Of a stretch of 64,000 bases of DNA, positions 33,213 through 41,944 are shown piece by piece. The stretch comes from Luteolibacter flavescens. Its GTDB lineage: Bacteria > Verrucomicrobiota > Verrucomicrobiia > Verrucomicrobiales > Akkermansiaceae. Below the pieces are notes generated by a model. That model saw only the letters and a list, made by a program, of their open reading frames with translations, did not search any database and was not told where the DNA came from. The stretch's first letter is position 1, and each line of letters opens with the position of its first letter. The stretch is from positions 1 to 64,000 of the forward strand of contig NZ_JAPDDS010000001.1 of NCBI RefSeq assembly GCF_025950085.1, read 5' to 3'. A program made the translations under genes and the position numbers.

Positions 33213-33638
33213 ATGAGAGCGCTCTTGCTGGTGGCCCTTGCCGGGCTTTCGTCGTGTTCCCTTTTCAAGGATGAGGACAAGCCGGAGGTCTCGGAGACGA
33301 AGCCGAGCCTGGTGGGTCGGATCGCCTCGGTGCCAGAGGGGGGAGATTTCGTGTTGATCGAGTCCTACGGCACGTGGCGGGTGCCGGATGGCGGCATGCT
33401 CACCGGGATCGGCACGGAGGGGCGCGCATCGAACCTTTTGGCCACCGGGGAGAAGCTCGGGCAGTTTTCTGCGGCGGACATTCGTTCAGGGGTGGCGAAA
33501 GTTGGGGATTCAGTATATTTTCGTCCGATTAAAGATGACAAGCCCCCCGGAGAGTTCGTAGAAACACCCAGTGCGAGCCAAGCGCCGCCAGCGACGGAAC
33601 CAAAAACAACCACCGGCGATATCCCGGCAAAACCATGA
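33213..33638 (+). CDS. Small lipoprotein, hypothetical
   Basis: The product has 141 residues from ATG at 33213; longer versions would run through the tRNA and are rejected. The N terminus RALLLVALAGLSSCSLF is a lipoprotein signal with lipobox LSSC, so the mature protein is anchored at Cys after residue 15. A small beta-rich domain (VGRIASVPEGGDFVLIESYG, then VYFRPIK) follows, ending in a Pro/Thr-rich tail. The family is not recognised. It is a monocistronic envelope protein just outside the island boundary. Confidence 0.75.
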   Translation: MRALLLVALAGLSSCSLFKDEDKPEVSETKPSLVGRIASVPEGGDFVLIESYGTWRVPDGGMLTGIGTEGRASNLLATGEKLGQFSAADIRSGVAKVGDSVYFRPIKDDKPPGEFVETPSASQAPPATEPKTTTGDIPAKP

Positions 33639-33784
33639 ATTTCAAAATGATTCGCCTGCATCCCGAGTGTTAGGCGGTGAATTTGAAATTTGGTCTTGCT
33701 TACAGTCCGGTGACCTTGTTAGGTTCTTCTCCGCAAAGGCTGTGCTCCCTTACATGTCCCGAAAGATGAATACTACAACCAGCC

Positions 33785-34246
33785 ATGAAACTGAGCACCT
33801 CGGGCGCCCCCGGCGCCTCTCTGCATGCCGATGCCGATCGCCTCGCTGACTTCGTCCTGTTCACGCAGCGCAGCTGCATCCTGAACCTGTCCAACGAACT
33901 CAACAAAGGCAACGTGTCGTTCCCCCAGTTCTTCCTCCTGACCTACCTTTCCAGCGAAGAGTATCTGACGATGTCGGATATCGCGAAGAAGATGGGTCAC
34001 TCGACCGCCGCGGCCACGGGCCTCGTCGATCGTTTGGAAAAGCTCGGGTACGTCGAGCGCGTTCACGCCGCGGAAGACCGCCGCAAGATCATGGTCCGCA
34101 TCACCACCAAGGGTGTGGATCTGGTCGGAAAAATGCGGAAGGAAATCGCCGCGGACCTCGCAAACATCCTCTCTGAAATGGACGAGGATCAGGCCGAGGC
34201 CGTCGAGCACACGAAGCGTGCCATTCGGGCGCGCGCTATCGCGTGA
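33785..34246 (+). CDS. MarR-family transcriptional regulator
   Basis: The product has 153 residues. The winged helix is evident: MSDIAKKMGHSTAAATGLVD is the recognition region and LEKLGYVERVHAAEDRRKIM is the wing with the DRR motif typical of MarR proteins. Flanking helices would form the dimer interface and ligand pocket. A strong terminator lies 40 bases after the stop. The target promoter is not evident; autoregulation from the 146-base upstream gap is likely by family habit. Confidence 0.9.
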   Translation: MKLSTSGAPGASLHADADRLADFVLFTQRSCILNLSNELNKGNVSFPQFFLLTYLSSEEYLTMSDIAKKMGHSTAAATGLVDRLEKLGYVERVHAAEDRRKIMVRITTKGVDLVGKMRKEIAADLANILSEMDEDQAEAVEHTKRAIRARAIA

Positions 34247-34284
34247 GCGACGAGTCCGCTGGCGCCCCCATAGGCGGATCGATC

Positions 34285-34330
34285 GCGCCCCCGTCACGAT
34301 TTGTGCCCGTGACGGGGGCGCTCTCTTTTC
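34285..34330 (+). terminator. Strong intrinsic terminator after the MarR gene
   Basis: The arms GCGCCCCCGTCACG (34285-34298) and CGTGACGGGGGCGC (34308-34321) form a perfect 14-bp stem with a 9-base loop, followed by TCTCTTTTCC. This is a clear rho-independent terminator. It lies inside a 5' extension of the next reading frame (GTG at 34243 to ATG at 34333), which argues against the early start. Confidence 0.88.
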
Positions 34331-34332
34331 CA

Positions 34333-34998
34333 ATGTCATTCCTGAATCCTCTCAACCGGCTGCCCGGTATCCGGGCCGGCTGGATCGGTCGTTTGGACGG
34401 CGTCGAGGCGACGACCGATCGCGACGAAACCCTTTCCAACCTGCGGCCGCTCCATGAGGAGATCGTCCGCCGCGACTTTGGCAGCGACCGGTGGTGGCGC
34501 GCCGAGCAGGTGCATGGCAGCGGCGTGGCCGTGGTGCCGGGAGAGGCGACGAAGATGGCCGGTGACGGCCTGCCCGTGGTCCCGGACGTCGATGGCCTCG
34601 TCACGGCGGCACCCGGCGAGGTGCTGGGCATTTACGTGGCCGACTGCGGTGCCATCTGGCTCGCGGATCGCAGGACGGGAGCCATCGGGCTGCTGCATTC
34701 CGGGAAAAAGGGGACCGAGCTGAATATCCTCGGCCGGGCGATTACCCTGATGGGCGAGAAGTATGGCACCGAGCCCGCCGATCTCGTGGTGGTGCTGGGC
34801 CCGTGCATCCGGCCTCCGCATTACGAAATCGATTTCGCCGCCGAGATCGCCCGCCAGGCAAAGGCCGCCGGGGTGGGGGAATTTCACGACGAGGGTGACG
34901 ATACCGCCTGCGACCTGACGCGGCACTACAGCTACCGCATCGAAAAAGGCTGCACGGGCCGGATGCTTGCGCTCATGGTCCGCGAGGAAACCGCATGA
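34333..34998 (+). CDS. YfiH/LACC1-family multicopper-like purine nucleoside phosphorylase
   Basis: The product has 221 residues from ATG at 34333. The family's metal/catalytic residues appear as YVADCGA (Cys), LLHSGKKG (His) and LGPCIRPPHYEID (Cys), although the usual HAGWRG is changed to HSGKKG. Members act on purine nucleosides or, in some reports, in peptidoglycan-linked steps. The longer GTG-started frame would translate through a 14-bp terminator hairpin and is unlikely, but then almost no leader remains before the ATG. The stop overlaps ispE by ATGA. Confidence 0.8.
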   Translation: MSFLNPLNRLPGIRAGWIGRLDGVEATTDRDETLSNLRPLHEEIVRRDFGSDRWWRAEQVHGSGVAVVPGEATKMAGDGLPVVPDVDGLVTAAPGEVLGIYVADCGAIWLADRRTGAIGLLHSGKKGTELNILGRAITLMGEKYGTEPADLVVVLGPCIRPPHYEIDFAAEIARQAKAAGVGEFHDEGDDTACDLTRHYSYRIEKGCTGRMLALMVREETA

Positions 34999-35834
34999 GC
35001 ACCCTGACCGTCGAAGCGCCCGCCAAGCTGAACCTGACCCTGCGCGTCCTGCGCAAGCGGGAGGACGGCTTCCATGAGATCGACTCGTGGATGGTGCGGC
35101 TGCCGGGTCTCCACGACACGCTGACCTTTGCCACCGCGGAGGCCGACTCCTTCACCTGCAATGACCCGGGTGTCCCGTCCGATGACTCGAATCTGGTGCT
35201 GAAGGCACTCGCCGCGTATCGCGCCGAGACCGGCTTCGCACAGCCCCTGGCGATTCATTTGGAAAAGCGCGTCCCGCACGGGGCCGGGCTCGGCGGCGGC
35301 AGCAGCGATGCCGCAGCGACCCTCGCGGCGCTGGACCGGCTCCACGACCAGCCGCTCGGAACGGATCGCCTCATGGAAATCGCGGCGACCTTTGGCTCGG
35401 ACATCCCGTTTTTCCTCGGCACGCCCTCGGCCCGCTCAACCGGGCGGGGGGAGGTCATCGTGGCCGCGGACGTGCCGCCGCCCTTGCCGGTGCTACTGCT
35501 GAAGCCGTCCTTCGGAGTCGCGACGCCGGACGCCTATTGCAATTGCCTCGGTGCGGAGGCGCTGGCAGGAGTCCGCCACGAAGCGCAGGTTTTTCCGTGG
35601 GGCGAGCTGGTCAATGATCTCGAGAAGCCGGTCTTCCGGAAGCACCTCTTCCTCGCCGAGATGAAGACCTGGCTGCTGGCCCGGCCGGAGGTGGCGGGCG
35701 CCCTCATGAGCGGCTCCGGATCTACCATGTTTGCCGTACTTCGCGACCCGGCGATGGCCGGTGCCGTGATCGCTACCGCCCGCGCCGAGCTCGACCCCAC
35801 GCTGTGGGCATGGAGCGGGACGGTGTGCGGGTGA
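34995..35834 (+). CDS. ispE: 4-diphosphocytidyl-2-C-methyl-D-erythritol kinase
   Basis: The product has 279 residues. The GHMP-kinase start APAKLNLTLRVLRKREDGFH and the ATP-binding loop PHGAGLGGGSSDAAATL are intact, and the C-terminal GSGSTMFAV motif is present. It phosphorylates CDP-ME in the non-mevalonate isoprenoid pathway, in the cytoplasm. It is coupled to the YfiH gene by ATGA. Length matches the family. Confidence 0.93.
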   Translation: MSTLTVEAPAKLNLTLRVLRKREDGFHEIDSWMVRLPGLHDTLTFATAEADSFTCNDPGVPSDDSNLVLKALAAYRAETGFAQPLAIHLEKRVPHGAGLGGGSSDAAATLAALDRLHDQPLGTDRLMEIAATFGSDIPFFLGTPSARSTGRGEVIVAADVPPPLPVLLLKPSFGVATPDAYCNCLGAEALAGVRHEAQVFPWGELVNDLEKPVFRKHLFLAEMKTWLLARPEVAGALMSGSGSTMFAVLRDPAMAGAVIATARAELDPTLWAWSGTVCG

Positions 35835-35902
35835 GGGCGGGGCATCCTTCCGATCACCGCAGACGGTGACCGGAAGAAGTGAAGGCAGGGCCCGCCGCTA
35901 CC

Positions 35903-37306
35903 TCACGCGTGGTGCAGCAGGATGGAATTCGCCGCGAAGTGATCGGACAGGATGTCCGAGACGATCACCAGCGGGGTACCCGGGCGCACCAGATCCGCGG
36001 CGCGGAGCATCTCCACGGCACGGTGGATGGTCTCGTCGATGGTGGCGGCGAAGGGGAGCTTGAAGGCTTCCACATTCCGAGTCGCCGCGAGCTGGCGGCA
36101 GACCCGGTCCTTTGGCGTGAAGGCGTAGAAGCCATTCGTGCGCGGGCGGAGCATGGCCGTGTGATTTGCCATCACACCGCGGCGGGTCAGCACGATCAAG
36201 CGGGCGTCGGGCAGGGAATCCACCAGAGTCACCGCGGCGCGTGCTGCCTTCTGGCGTTCGTCGCGCAGCAGCACGCACTGGCCGTAGCCGAGGCCGCCGG
36301 TGCGCTCGATGCGCATGCTGATTTTCACCAGCGCCTCCACGCAGCGCAGCGGGTGCAGGCCCACGCTGGTCTCGCCGGAGAGCATCAGGCAGTCGGCCTC
36401 CTCGTAGGCGGCATTTGCCACGTCTGTCACCTCGGCGCGGGTCGGCGTCGGGTTCTGGATCATCGACTCGAGCAACTGCGTCGCGACGATGACCCGCTTG
36501 CCAAGCTCGTGGCAGCGTTTCACCAGGCGGCGCTGCAGAATGGGCAGCTCCTCGAATTCCACCTCCACGCCCAGGTCACCGCGGGCGACCATGATCACGT
36601 CGGTCGCCTGGATGATGGCGTCGATGTTTCGGATGGCCTCCTGGTCCTCGATCTTGGAAACGATCTGCGCCCCGCCTTCCAAGGCCTCCACGGCTTCGCG
36701 GAGTTCCCGCACGTGGGCGGCATCGCGGACAAAGGAGCCGGCGATGTAGTCGGCGTCGCATTCCACGGCGAGGGCGAGGTCCCCGCGGTCCTTTTCCGTC
36801 AGGGCAGGGAGATTCAGGCGGGTGCCGGGGAGATTGATGTGGCGGCGCGAGCCGAGTTTGCCCGCGGTCTTGCACTCGCAGATGATGCGGTCGTCCTTCT
36901 TGGTCTTGATCTCCATCAGCATCGTGCCGTTGTCCACGACGAGCGTGCGGCCTTCGGCCACGTCGGCCATCAGGCCGCCGTAGTTCACGGTGGTGGAGAG
37001 TTCGATGGACGGCTCGGAGTCGCTTTTGCGGAACTCGACCAGATCGCCGATCTTCAGCTCGTAGGGCTTCTCCAGATCGCCGGTGCGGATGGAGGGGCCG
37101 GTCAGGTCGAAGAGGACGGCGATGTGGGCGGAGCGATCCGCGGCGGCCTTTCGCACCCGGCGAGCCATCTCGCGGGCCCACTCGTGCTTGGCGTGGCTCA
37201 TATTGAGCCGGAAGACGTTGGTGCCGAGGTCGATCAGTTGGCCGATGGTTTCCTCGGACTCCGTCGCCGGGCCGAGGGTGATGATGATCTTGGTTCTGCG
37301 AGACAT
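35903..37306 (-). CDS. pyk: Pyruvate kinase
   Basis: The product has 467 residues from ATG at 37306, directly before SRRTKIIITLGPATES; longer frames are rejected because they precede the conserved start. The signature region (VARGDLGVEV near mid-protein) and MLSGETSVGLHPLRCVEAL are intact, as are the substrate and metal residues around IVSKIEDQEA. It makes ATP and pyruvate from PEP in glycolysis. It is divergent from purC across 218 bases. Confidence 0.95.
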   Translation of the reverse strand: MSRRTKIIITLGPATESEETIGQLIDLGTNVFRLNMSHAKHEWAREMARRVRKAAADRSAHIAVLFDLTGPSIRTGDLEKPYELKIGDLVEFRKSDSEPSIELSTTVNYGGLMADVAEGRTLVVDNGTMLMEIKTKKDDRIICECKTAGKLGSRRHINLPGTRLNLPALTEKDRGDLALAVECDADYIAGSFVRDAAHVRELREAVEALEGGAQIVSKIEDQEAIRNIDAIIQATDVIMVARGDLGVEVEFEELPILQRRLVKRCHELGKRVIVATQLLESMIQNPTPTRAEVTDVANAAYEEADCLMLSGETSVGLHPLRCVEALVKISMRIERTGGLGYGQCVLLRDERQKAARAAVTLVDSLPDARLIVLTRRGVMANHTAMLRPRTNGFYAFTPKDRVCRQLAATRNVEAFKLPFAATIDETIHRAVEMLRAADLVRPGTPLVIVSDILSDHFAANSILLHHA

Positions 37307-37524
37307 GGTCCGGGGCGAGCCTGAGAGCGGGGGAGGCGAGAGTCCAGCGGTGAAGCGTGCATCTTCCGTGCCGGTTTCGTGGCAGACCCGTGGGAATATC
37401 CGGCGGCACGGCGATCCCGGCCGAGCTGCGGAGGGGGCCCGGCGTTTCCCTCGACGGTAGATTTTCGCGACACCCGCAGTGCCGCAGCTTGACCCCCGCC
37501 CGGCGCATTCGTACCTCTCCGCGC

Positions 37525-38241
37525 ATGGAACCGCTGTACGAGGGAAAGGCAAAGCGTCTCTGGGCCACCGAAAACCCGGACGTGCTGCGCATGGAGTTCA
37601 AGAATGACGCCACCGCCTTCAACGGCGAGAAGAAGGCGCAATTCGAGGACAAGGGCCGCCTGAACAACGCCATCAGCACCCTCATCTACGGCTTTCTGGA
37701 AAAAGAAGGCGTTCCCACCCACTTCGTCCGGCAGATCGACGAGACGAATGTGGAAGTCCGCAAGGTGGACATCCTCATGGTGGAGGTCATCATCCGGAAT
37801 CTCGCCGCAGGGAGCTTCACGAAGCGCACCGGCGTGGCCGAGGGTACGGAGTTTTCCCAGCCGATCATCGAGTTTTGCATCAAGAGCGACGAACTCGGCG
37901 ACCCGCTGGTGAATGACGACTACATCCGCGAGCTGAAGCTGGCCACGCCCGAGGAACTCGCCTTCCTCCGAGCCTCGGCGCTGAAGGTGAATGACATTCT
38001 TGGCAAGTTTTTCGCCGAGTGCGGCCTGAAGCTTGTCGATTTCAAGCTCGAGTTCGGCCGTCTCTCGACCGATCCCGGCACCGTGGTGCTGGCCGACGAG
38101 ATCAGCCCGGATGGCTGCCGCCTCTGGGACCTGAAGACCGGCGAGAAGATGGACAAGGATCGCTTCCGCCGCGACCTCGGTGGCGTCATGGAGGCTTACG
38201 CCGAAGTGCTGGAGCGTGTGAAAGCGGCCACTGCGGGCTGA
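37525..38241 (+). CDS. purC: Phosphoribosylaminoimidazole-succinocarboxamide synthase
   Basis: The product has 238 residues, standard length for bacterial PurC. Hallmarks are the start EPLYEGKAKRLWAT, RNLAAGSFTKRTG, and the C-terminal FKLEFGRL and LADEISPDGCRLWD. It joins aspartate to CAIR in purine synthesis. It is monocistronic, with a gap to the low-GC gene downstream. Confidence 0.96.
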   Translation: MEPLYEGKAKRLWATENPDVLRMEFKNDATAFNGEKKAQFEDKGRLNNAISTLIYGFLEKEGVPTHFVRQIDETNVEVRKVDILMVEVIIRNLAAGSFTKRTGVAEGTEFSQPIIEFCIKSDELGDPLVNDDYIRELKLATPEELAFLRASALKVNDILGKFFAECGLKLVDFKLEFGRLSTDPGTVVLADEISPDGCRLWDLKTGEKMDKDRFRRDLGGVMEAYAEVLERVKAATAG

Positions 38242-38452
38242 GGTAGCCCGCCAATTTTCTCCACACGATGTCTACCCTCTTCGTGATCGGTCAGACTTGC
38301 CATGTTGGACATGAAATCGCATGAATTTTGGGGAGAGATCGTCTTGATGAGGTCATTGGGCCTGCCGCTAACACGACGTGGAGGGATGGGGCGTAGTAAC
38401 CAAGGTGATTTTAGTATTTCAGATGTAAGTAAAGCTCTCGAATTGCCAAGCG

Positions 38453-38827
38453 TTGTTTCGCGATAAATTGGTGATTTCCCTTGCAGTGAAAATAATTTAT
38501 CTAATTGGATTTTCTCTGTTTGTGGCGATTGCCATGCTGGTGTTTTTTCCGATGTCTGATCTGAGTGGGCATGGGGTCACTGCTGTGGAGGCTAGGGCCA
38601 TCCGGAAGGAGTTGGTGTCTTGCGGATTTTACTACCATGATTGGAAATTTGTGCGTCTTCTCAAGGGCTCTAAAGTCACCGGTATTGACCTTAAGGTGTT
38701 GGAGGGCAGAGGTGTGGGGGTGAGATCTATATTTGTCAGGGTGTCTGAAAATGGTGGTTCAAGTGTTGATTATGTTTTCCGTCCGGAGACTCAGGAGTGG
38801 AAGAGGCTCGGGTGGAGTATTGATTGA
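38453..38827 (+). CDS. Hypothetical protein with one N-terminal membrane helix, low GC
   Basis: The product has up to 124 residues from a TTG at 38453; a GTG at 38471 is an alternative. One hydrophobic helix (IIYLIGFSLFVAIAMLVFFP) is followed by a small soluble domain. The family is not recognised. The gene and its flanks (38242-39110) are visibly richer in A/T than neighbours. A 45-codon frame at 38977-39114 downstream (MHRRLIDNDLPTVPTLCW) may be the tail of another broken gene. Recent acquisition or relaxed selection is possible. Confidence 0.5.
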   Translation: MFRDKLVISLAVKIIYLIGFSLFVAIAMLVFFPMSDLSGHGVTAVEARAIRKELVSCGFYYHDWKFVRLLKGSKVTGIDLKVLEGRGVGVRSIFVRVSENGGSSVDYVFRPETQEWKRLGWSID

Positions 38828-39110
38828 ATAGAAACGACGTTTTGGATTAATAGATGGTATTTATCGTCCTTGGGATGATTTTAGGGACGAGATTCCGCTA
38901 GCTACTTGCAGCGATCTCAAAACAGCGTCATCCGCAATCAGGCGACTGCGCGTATCTGTCTGAATTGCTCTACATCATGCATCGGCGTCTCATCGACAAC
39001 GATTTGCCGACTGTCCCAACTCTATGCTGGGTCACCGTGGGGATTCTTGGCGGCATCACGCTGTGGATCCGCACGTGGCGGAGACGCGGGAGAATGAGAG
39101 CGGTTTACTG

Positions 39111-40442
39111 TTAGATCCGCTCCTTCACCCACGCCAGCGCCTGCTCCCGCCCGGTCAGGCGGCCTTCCAATTGCTCCGTCTGCACGGACTCGAGCAGGTC
39201 TCGGAAAACGGGGCCGGGTTGCAGGCCGAGGGAGATCAGGTCCCGCCCCGTGACCAATGGCGACGGGATCAGCGGCTCGGCGGCGAATTCCACCTGCTTG
39301 GCCTTCACGAATTCCAGGTTCTCCGTGAAGCCATTCGACGAGGCGCAATCGACGCGGTGCAACTCCAGCTCCATCGGGAAGGTGGGCACCGCCATGAAGC
39401 GCTTCAGCTTTGCCACGCGCATCTGCTGCACATTCATGAACTGCATGTGCCGCGAGACCATGAAGCTCACGGACTCGATGACGTCATTCGGATACCTCAT
39501 CCGGCGCAGGATCTCCTCCGCCATCGTCGCGCCGAGGGCGTCGTGGCCACTGAAGCGGATGCGGTCGCCATCCAGCGTGCGGGTGGGCGGCTTGGCGATG
39601 TCGTGCAGCAGGACGGCCAGGCAAAGCTCCAGCGGCGCATCGTCCGCCAGCATCGTCAGCATGATCTTCGTGTGCGTGAAGACGTCGCCCTCGGGATGCC
39701 ACTCGGGAGGCTGGTCGCAGCCGATTAGCTCCAGCACCTCGGGCAGGAAATGGTGGATGAGCCCGGAATCCACCAGCAACTCCAGGGCGCGCGCGCGCTT
39801 TGGCAGCACGATCATGCGGGAGAATTCATCGCGGATGCGCTCCGGAGAGATCCGCGCCAGTCCAGCGGCGTGCCCGCACATCGCCGCCCAGGTGGCGGGC
39901 TCGATTTCGAAGCCAAGCGTCACCGCGAAACGGACCGCGCGCATCAGTCGCAACGAGTCCTCGGAGAAGCGCGCCGCGGGATCGCCGATGGCGCGTAGCA
40001 CGCAGGCGTCGAGGTCGGCCTTGCCACCGACGAAGTCGATCACCTCGCCGGTCTGGGGATTTTCGAAGAGCCCGTTGATCGTGAAGTCGCGTCGCTGAGA
40101 GTCTTCCTCCGGCGAGGAAAAGCTCACTGTCTCCGGCCGCCGGCCATCGCGATACGAGCCATCCGTGCGGAAGGTGGCGATCTCCACGTGATGCCCGTGG
40201 GACTTCGCGATCACCACGCCGAAGTGCGCGCCGACCTCGTTCGCTCCCGGGAAGATGCGGATCACTTCCTCCGGGATGGCGGAGGTGGCGATGTCGTAGT
40301 CCTTAGGCGCTTTTCCCAGCAGGCGGTCGCGCACGCAGCCACCTGCGAAGTACGCGATATGGCCTTCATCCGTCAGACGCTTGGCGAGGGCTACCGCTGT
40401 GGATCGGGCATCGGGCACGCGTGGGTGATACACTTCCGGCAT
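39111..40442 (-). CDS. CCA tRNA nucleotidyltransferase / poly(A) polymerase-family protein with HD domain
   Basis: The product has 443 residues from ATG at 40442. Class II nucleotidyltransferase motifs are present: GGCVRDRLLGKAPKDYDIAT (residues 34-53), with the catalytic Asp pair DYD, then RRDFTINGLF and the RNA-binding helices FSEDSLRLMRAVRFAV and RISPERIRDEFSRM. The C-terminal half carries an HD-type site (LLHDIAKPPT). The enzyme either adds or repairs tRNA CCA ends or polyadenylates RNA; the two families are hard to separate by eye. It is divergent from the halogenase-like gene. Confidence 0.85.
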   Translation of the reverse strand: MPEVYHPRVPDARSTAVALAKRLTDEGHIAYFAGGCVRDRLLGKAPKDYDIATSAIPEEVIRIFPGANEVGAHFGVVIAKSHGHHVEIATFRTDGSYRDGRRPETVSFSSPEEDSQRRDFTINGLFENPQTGEVIDFVGGKADLDACVLRAIGDPAARFSEDSLRLMRAVRFAVTLGFEIEPATWAAMCGHAAGLARISPERIRDEFSRMIVLPKRARALELLVDSGLIHHFLPEVLELIGCDQPPEWHPEGDVFTHTKIMLTMLADDAPLELCLAVLLHDIAKPPTRTLDGDRIRFSGHDALGATMAEEILRRMRYPNDVIESVSFMVSRHMQFMNVQQMRVAKLKRFMAVPTFPMELELHRVDCASSNGFTENLEFVKAKQVEFAAEPLIPSPLVTGRDLISLGLQPGPVFRDLLESVQTEQLEGRLTGREQALAWVKERI

Positions 40443-40540
40443 TATGAGAACAAGACGCGCGGTGGGGACCCCATGCGAGGCGTCGCCGCAGGAGTTTTGG
40501 CTTCGCAGGGCCGGGCGGGAGGGCAAATCTACCTGCCGAC

Positions 40541-41830
40541 ATGACTCCCGATGTTGCCATCCTCGGAGCCGGGCCGGCGGGCTCGACTCTGGCTGCCCTG
40601 CTCGCCCAGCGTGGTTACAAGGTGCTGGTCTTCGACGATGCGAAGCGCCCCGAGCTGCTGGTCGGCGAGTCTCTGGTGCCGGCGACGGTGCCTGTGATGC
40701 AACGGCTCGGCATCGAGGAAAAGGTGAAGACCTACTCGCAGCACAAGCCGGGCGTGACCTTCCTGCACCGCCACGGCAGCAGGGTCGATTTCACCTTCGG
40801 CGTCGTCGCCGGGACCGTGCCCTACGCCTACAATATCCCGCGCCCGCAATTTGACGATACGCTGCGCGAGCGTGCGGAGGAGCTGGGCGCGCGCTTCATC
40901 ACGCACCGGGCGACAGTGGAGAAAGGGGACGAGGCACGGGAGATCCAGCTTTCTGCGGAGACGCTTGCGGCCGCGAGGCTGGACGGGCATCCGAAGTTGC
41001 TCATCGATGCGACCGGGCGCGCGCGCCTGTTTGCGCGGACGCTGCGCATCGGGGCGAAGACCGGCGAACGCAGCGACGTCGCCTACTTCGCGCATTACGA
41101 GGATTTCCGGCATGACTTCCCGCCGGATGGGCAGGTGGTCATCACCATCCTGGAGCAGGGCTGGAGCTGGCGCATCCCGCTGCCGGGCCGGCTGTCCGTG
41201 GGCATCGTGATCCACAAGGACGCGGCGAAGACCTACGGGTCCACTCCCGAGGAAAGGCTGGACCACGCTCTGAGGACCGAGCCGCTCTTGAAGGATCAAG
41301 CGAAGGATGCGAAGCGCGTCACGCCGGTGATGACCTACACGAATTACCAACTCGTCTCCGATCGCGGGCACGGCCCGGGTTGGGCTGCATGTGGCGATTC
41401 ATTCGGCTTCGTCGATCCGATGCTCTCGCCGGGCCTCTTCATGGCGCTGGAGTCGGCGCGTTTGTTAGACACGCATGTTTTCTCGAAAGGGGCCTCCGTG
41501 CTCGACCGGCCGGGCGAGATGGCGGCGGGATTCGCCGGAGCGGAGGCAGAGCTCCGCGACTGGCACCAGAGCTGGTGGGAGCTGATCCGGCACTTCTACG
41601 ATGGCGGCATCTTCTCGATGTACGAGACGGGCACGAATTTCTCCGCGCAGTTCAAGGGCTGGCCGGGCATCCGCTTCGTGGAGGACCACATGACGAAGCA
41701 CATAGCGTCAATGGCCTCCGGGGCATTCACGCGCAGGAAATACAGCCGCGGGCTGGTGAGCTTCATGCGGAAATACATGCTCCGCAACTGCCGCCCGCCC
41801 GAGGACTACGCGGTTCTGCCGGTGAAGTAA
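40541..41830 (+). CDS. FAD-dependent halogenase-like oxidoreductase
   Basis: The product has 429 residues. The N-terminal FAD fold is shown by ILGAGPAGSTLAALLAQRG, with GESLVPATVPVMQRLG after it. Near residue 208 it has GWSWRIPLPG, which fits the WxWxIP motif used to mark flavin-dependent halogenases, and GDSFGFVDPMLSPGLFMALE is the second FAD contact. Related proteins include geranylgeranyl reductases and halogenase-like enzymes of aryl-polyene and resorcinol clusters. No other pigment or polyketide gene is adjacent, so the substrate is open. Confidence 0.75.
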   Translation: MTPDVAILGAGPAGSTLAALLAQRGYKVLVFDDAKRPELLVGESLVPATVPVMQRLGIEEKVKTYSQHKPGVTFLHRHGSRVDFTFGVVAGTVPYAYNIPRPQFDDTLRERAEELGARFITHRATVEKGDEAREIQLSAETLAAARLDGHPKLLIDATGRARLFARTLRIGAKTGERSDVAYFAHYEDFRHDFPPDGQVVITILEQGWSWRIPLPGRLSVGIVIHKDAAKTYGSTPEERLDHALRTEPLLKDQAKDAKRVTPVMTYTNYQLVSDRGHGPGWAACGDSFGFVDPMLSPGLFMALESARLLDTHVFSKGASVLDRPGEMAAGFAGAEAELRDWHQSWWELIRHFYDGGIFSMYETGTNFSAQFKGWPGIRFVEDHMTKHIASMASGAFTRRKYSRGLVSFMRKYMLRNCRPPEDYAVLPVK

Positions 41831-41833
41831 GGA

Positions 41834-41922
41834 GTGTCGACATCCTGTCGACACGCAGCGGACGGGGAAGACTCGTGTGAAAGCCTGCCCCGTCCGTAAT
41901 TTCCGCGGTGTCACCACCGCGG
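41834..41922. repeat. Three consecutive hairpins between convergent genes, palindromic element copy 1
   Basis: GTGTCGACA (41834-41842) pairs with TGTCGACAC (41846-41854) around TCC. CGGACGGGG (41859-41867) pairs with CCCCGTCCG (41888-41896). CCGCGGTG (41903-41910) pairs with CACCGCGG (41915-41922). None has a T-run. The GTCGACA-then-GCGGACGG layout is shared with 51951-51993, which suggests a dispersed extragenic palindrome that may also help end the two convergent transcripts. Confidence 0.55.
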
Positions 41923-41944
41923 CCACATTCCAAAATTCGGGCCG

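Noticed and set aside
35879-37324. 481-codon plus-strand frame opposite pyruvate kinase
   Set aside because: Pyruvate kinase is unambiguous; the frame is rich in His/Gln/Gly without motifs.
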